64,000 bases of DNA from Gonocerus acuteangulatus (lineage: Eukaryota; Arthropoda; Insecta; Hemiptera; Coreidae), in assembly GCA_946811695.1 (NCBI GenBank), contig OX328124.1, positions 57,284,549-57,348,548 on the forward strand. Reading direction: 5' to 3'. The notes under the pieces are model-generated. The model made no database searches, was not told the DNA's origin, and worked only from the letters and a program-made list of their open reading frames with translations. Position numbers and translations under genes: made by a program. Of this stretch, positions 62,330 to 64,000 are shown in pieces; position 1 is the stretch's first letter; each line of letters begins with the position of its first letter.

Positions 62330-62952
62330 AAAAACGTAACAAGTTTTAAACTAATTGAAGACGACAAATGTACGATAAACTGATAAATTAACTTTTAAGC
62401 ATAAACATTATGACCGGAGGATTTCGTTGAATAATTATTATTATTTATTGATGGTGCTCCACAACTTTGGGGAATAGCAAACTATACCACGATAGTAAGG
62501 TGATGCAGGTGCTGCATTAAGCGATGTTACTTCATAAAATGATCTGTTTATAAAATGAATCAGTGAATTTATTTTTTTGTGCGATGTGGATAGACAAAAC
62601 GATTGGAATTCATTCATAGAACATAATCTAATAAATAAAATGTTAAAGAAAATAGTATTAAAAGTTTAAGTGAAAATTGTGTAGTTATTCTAAAAAGTAA
62701 AATACAATCATTTTTATTGTATATACCAATGTTTTTCAAATATGTTAGTGGAGTATCTATTAGACGCATACTGTCAGCAGTATGTGGGGTAAGAAATCAT
62801 AAATCTATTCTTATCTAGACAAGGTTATTTATTTCTCTTATTAAAAAAAAAAAAAAAAAAAAGACACGAACATGGGAGAAAAAATAGGTTTTGACTTTAA
62901 AAAAAAAATGTATTATGGTATAAACTTACATAAAATGTATGTAGAAACTAAT
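62330..62952. other. bHLH 5' flank
   Basis: AT-rich with an A-run near 62843-62861. No gene, TATA-box context or known repeat could be supported. Confidence 0.5.
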
Positions 62953-63095
62953 ATATCGTCCCTACCTTTTGAAACTATCGAATATGAAAAATCTCGTTTT
63001 TCAGATTCGATACTTTGCACTTGCATTATGGACGATACGGCTTGTACAGGGTGTCACAATTGCTACGGGCGCTAGGATGATAATCTTACAACTTA

Positions 63096-63131
<36 letters not shown>

Positions 63132-63931
63132 AGAAACATTTTTTGTCAGTCCACGGGTGAAGGCAATTAATTATTCTATCATCTATCCTGGGAGGGACTC
63201 GAGGAGTGGCTGGTTCATGAAATTCATACATGACCTGTGAAATCCTTAATGACTGATTTCAGCGATCGGCTCAAAGCTTATGGCAAAGAGCTCTTGATAA
63301 GCTTCGAGAACAACCTCATGAAGGTATTCCTGTCAATTTTAGAATATGTGTTATAGTCCTCCAATTAATGCAGCTGAGTGGCTCTTTTTTTAATGTACTT
63401 ATAATTTTTTATGCAAGAAGATGCATTTAAAAAAAAAAAATCAAACGAGGTATTTTTATGTAAAGGGATGTTAGTAGAACATGTAAAAAAAAAGATCAAA
63501 ATCGGCCGCTATTTGTCAATTGGAATGGATGGGCCTACGTATACGCTGTTAATGGTCATTTTGACCATAAGGAGTCATTTCTGACCTATGGCGCCGTTGA
63601 CTTTTTTCGTCCTCATGACTTGTAGATTCGAAATATGCAATAGAAAAATTTGACCTTGAAAAACATTTTGTGGTCAATTTTGCGGGGGTTAATATGTGGG
63701 TTATTTTTTCCGATCTCGCATTGGAGAATCATCTGGCCAACGGATGACCATTATTTTTATGACACCCTGTACAATTGTCAGAACTCTAACCTCTATAGAA
63801 TAACAGTAAATGCCTTGAATAAAGTATCGAATAAGACCATTTTTCAATATATTTCTACGCCAATTTATCGAATGTCCGTTCGCTGGTTTGCAACGATTTT
63901 CATATTCGATAGTTTGACATAGGGACGATAT
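62953..63931. mobile_element. MITE with ATATCGTCCCTA ends, copy 3, interrupted
   Basis: Left end ATATCGTCCCTACCTTTTGA, right end ..TTGACATAGGGACGATAT. Compared with the copy at 13411 its middle is interrupted by the element at 63047-63769. Confidence 0.7.
63047..63769. mobile_element. element with CAGGGTGTCA ends nested in the MITE
   Basis: Perfect 10-bp ends CAGGGTGTCA and TGACACCCTG, flanked by TA on both sides. The junctions fall where copy 1 of the host MITE reads continuously. The ends resemble those of the foldback element at 26638, so it is probably a Tc1/mariner-type non-autonomous relative. Contains a T-run at 63098-63128. Confidence 0.65.
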
Positions 63932-64000
63932 GATATATACGAACTTTAAAAAAAATTAAATTCATTATGAATACTATTTTCTTCACGGGGTATTTCAGAA

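Overview
The window is animal nuclear DNA, most likely from an arthropod or other invertebrate. It is AT-rich, with GT..AG introns, long (TA)n microsatellites and dense transposons: Jockey-like and I-like LINEs, a Penelope-like element, mariner, Tc1, pogo and TTAA-type MITEs, and tRNA-derived SINEs. No species can be named from the sequence alone.

Two host genes can be assembled. On the + strand, 21 exons between 527 and 51777 encode the last 1,210 or so residues of the largest TFIIIC subunit, the B-block-binding factor GTF3C1/TFIIIC220. The reading phase is continuous through every exon junction. The 5' part of the gene lies left of the window. On the - strand, five exons between 61261 and 52198 encode a bHLH factor of about 165 residues of the scleraxis/paraxis (TCF15) type. 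The two genes converge tail to tail with 420 bp between their stop codons.

Most of the window is intron filled with nested repeats. Intron 11 (15278-20799) holds a pogo-like transposon split by a Jockey-like LINE (16095-20107, 12-bp target duplication). Intron 13 holds a 1.2-kb mariner. Intron 14 holds a 2-kb foldback transposon with arms of about 690 bp. Intron 17 holds an LTR-like sequence with an array of small hairpins, a Tc1 remnant and a complete antisense I-like LINE with both ORFs open (33317-39394). Intron 20 (43621-51634) holds a TIR element into which a Penelope-like element, a (TA)n hairpin and a second, nearly intact I-like LINE (about 44839-50668) have inserted. The bHLH gene's introns and 5' flank hold a 249-bp palindrome, TTAA-flanked MITEs, a young tRNA-derived SINE (17-bp target duplications) and other inverted repeats.

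The most interesting signal is a small 3'-terminal stem-loop just before the poly(A) of both I-like LINEs. It recurs at three other loci. Two of those are insertions made only of the stem-loop and a poly(A) tail, each with a target-site duplication. The stem bases co-vary among copies while the loop core stays similar, as expected for an RNA structure recognised by the element's reverse transcriptase.
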